Shown here one piece after another: positions 62,499 to 64,000 of a stretch of 64,000 nt of DNA. The DNA is taken from contig OX393570.1 of NCBI GenBank assembly GCA_947652115.1, positions 8,062,889-8,126,888 of the forward strand, in the 5' to 3' direction. The DNA is from Blastomussa wellsi. Lineage: Eukaryota; Cnidaria; Anthozoa; Scleractinia; Plerogyridae. Each line of letters starts with the position of its first letter. The stretch's first letter is position 1. The notes beneath the pieces are model-generated. The model was not told the DNA's origin. It saw only the letters and a list, made by a program, of their open reading frames with translations, and made no database searches. A program made the position numbers and the translations under genes.

Positions 62499-63514
62499 AT
62501 GGCTTGTCGTTTTATTGAAGCGGATGACGAATTAATTGAACTTTTGAAATGCGAAAGTGAAAACAAAAACACAAAACGAAGCACAGGCTATTGGAAAGGA
62601 ATTTTTGAAAAGTGGGCGAAAACTAGGGGAAAGGAGGAACAGCTAGAAAGCTACGACATCCCAGAATTGAACGAAGCCCTTCCCGCCAAGACTACGAGCC
62701 AGACTCGCTAAAGGTGATGCAGGCGGCTTTAGATCGACATTTAAGAAGCAAAAATTATCCAAAGTCTATCGTGAGGGATACAGAGTGCCTGTCTTCGAGG
62801 AAAGTGTTGGAAGGGAAGGCGAGAAAGCTGCGCGAACAAGGAATGGGAAAACGACCCAACAAAGCAAAAAGCCTGACGAAGGAAGAAGAGGAGATACTAT
62901 GGCAAAACGGCCAGTTAGGCAACCAAACCCCTCGCTCTTTGATAAACACAATGTGGTGGCTGCTAACAATGCATTTTGGTTTACGTGGTCGACAAGAGCA
63001 CCACGACATGATGGTTGAAGATTTTTCCATCGAAAAGGATGATGATGGCGCAGAGTTAATCACTTTTTCCGAAGAGACTACAAAGACTAGGCAAGGTGGT
63101 CTCCGAGTGAAACCTCGGCTAGCTACTCCCAAGATGTTCGCCACAGGCGAGAAGAGGTGCCCCGTTGCTCTGTTTAAACAATACCTGGAAAAACGTCCAG
63201 AAGAAATGAAGAAAACAGGGCCGTTTCACCTGGCTGTTATCGACAAGCCTCAAACCAGCGCCGTGTGGTACAAGAAAACACCGATGGGCAAGAATACAAT
63301 CAATAAATAAATGAAAACAATGAAAGAGGACTCACCGTTAAAAGATGTCTGCCCCGAAAAGAAGCTAACCAACCACAGTGCAAGAAAGACCGTTGTGAAG
63401 AAATTGAAAAGCTCCGGTATTCCAAAATGCGAGATCAAAAACATAACGGGTCACAACTTCGCGACTCGGGCAATTTTGGAAAATTTTGAAAACTCTCGTG
63501 CAATTAATCCTTAA
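62499..63514 (+). pseudogene. Crypton-like tyrosine recombinase, broken
   Basis: ATG at 62499. Three frames carry the domain order of Crypton-type recombinases: an N-terminal helical block (62499-62711), a core (62714-63310) with FGLRGRQEHHDM (catalytic Arg region), and a C-terminal part (63311-63514) with LTNHSARKTVVKKL (His and Arg) and ITGHN. A frameshift near 62685 and a stop at 63308 break it. The catalytic Tyr expected after ITGHN is not obvious (sequence ATRAILENFENS). Such enzymes insert DNA without terminal inverted repeats, and related domains occur as host proteins. Confidence 0.7.
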
Positions 63515-63832
63515 TAGTACTTGGCCTCATGTGATTACCTATACTTATCATTACGAAAGACGAATTTATCAGAAAAATAATCTGGTGTCTCACTATTAAA
63601 GGTTTTGAATATCATTATGGCTTTGGTAAAAAGCCTCTGATTCGATCCTTAGGTGTACCCAAATAAGTCTTCGGAACAGGTCTGTAGCACTAGAATCATG
63701 CAGGGCAGACAACAATATCGGAGCCACACGGTTTTGGAGCTTCTGAGGTTTTTCGACAAATCAACCAGAAAATGCAGCAAGGTGTCTTGGAACAGTTCTT
63801 ATAAATATACTGTTTTTGTAAAATTGTTCTCT
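63515..63832. other. Unassigned spacer before the zinc-finger copy
   Basis: A weak similarity to a LINE C-terminal block (SYKYTVFVK) lies near 63795-63820. Otherwise nothing recognised. Confidence 0.35.
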
Positions 63833-64000
63833 CTATTTCATATGATCGTCATAGTGTTGTACAAGTAGGGTTGCACTGCTAAGCTCATCTTGACAAATCC
63901 AACAGGTAAAAGTGCTGACATTTCTTGCCTTGACCCCTTGCAAAATGGACACTTGCGGTGCAGAGATACTTTTTTCACTAGCCAGCGCAGAGCTCGAAAT
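63833..64000 (-). CDS. Second zinc-finger gene copy, C-terminus (partial)
   Basis: A paralogue of the last part of the gene at 44743. It ends FTCWICQDELSS then LVQHYDDHMK and a stop at 63833-63835, matching the first gene closely over about 50 codons. The frame is open to the window edge, so the rest lies beyond 64000. The sequence upstream of the last finger differs (a Ser/Val-rich insertion), so it is not simply the same allele. Confidence 0.7.
   Translation of the reverse strand: MSSSALASEKSISAPQVSILQGVKARNVSTFTCWICQDELSSATLLVQHYDDHMK

Overview
The window looks like repeat-rich nuclear DNA from an invertebrate animal, most likely an anthozoan or other cnidarian. That is an inference from the style of the mobile elements, the AT-rich intergenic DNA and the GT/AG-spliced MGAT4-like gene; no marker gene proves it. 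Nearly everything recognisable is mobile DNA. Only two or three host-type genes are visible: an MGAT4-like glycosyltransferase, a C2H2 zinc-finger gene, and a second copy of that gene's last exon at the right edge.

The centrepiece is a complete Polinton/Maverick-class virus-like element at 6215-21839 (15,625 bp). It has identical 254-bp terminal inverted repeats and about 18 genes, almost all uninterrupted. It encodes protein-primed DNA polymerase B, a retroviral-type integrase, an FtsK/A32-type packaging ATPase, a major-capsid candidate, two paralogous minor-capsid candidates, several small membrane proteins, a small zinc-ribbon protein and a tandem pair of F-box-like Cys-rich proteins. Features that stand out are: the outer 124 bp of each end is itself a palindrome; the inverted repeat carries the start codon and first 12 codons of both end genes; most inner genes have a TTAAA-core box about 20-35 nt before the ATG while the end genes do not; two separate proteins carry PSAP and PPSY late-domain motifs; and the polymerase N-terminus has a Cys/His pair like an OTU/papain-fold protease, in an element with no recognisable adenain-type protease.

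The Polinton sits inside a decayed Ty3/gypsy retrotransposon (6200-25308). That element has a GTGAC target duplication, an internally deleted pol gene and a nested LINE fragment at 23289-24359. To its left (2331-5990) is a Ginger/KRBA2-type DNA transposon with a decayed integrase ORF, containing a tRNA-like SINE head and a TTAA-flanked MITE.

From 25.3 to 49.8 kb the DNA holds many palindromic MITEs, a pogo-like element (29269-30502), a Penelope-like fragment with RT and GIY-YIG remnants (35240-36500), the MGAT4-like gene (three exons, one frameshift, a 47-bp minisatellite in intron 1) and a 14-finger zinc-finger gene with one in-frame stop. From 49.8 to 60.5 kb two Tx1/L1-like LINE families lie head to head; a roughly 3.9-kb segment spanning both is tandemly duplicated, and two 93-bp TTAA MITEs occur in one copy only. 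The right end has another LINE tail, a Crypton-like tyrosine recombinase pseudogene, a scrap of MGAT4-like exon and the partial second zinc-finger copy.
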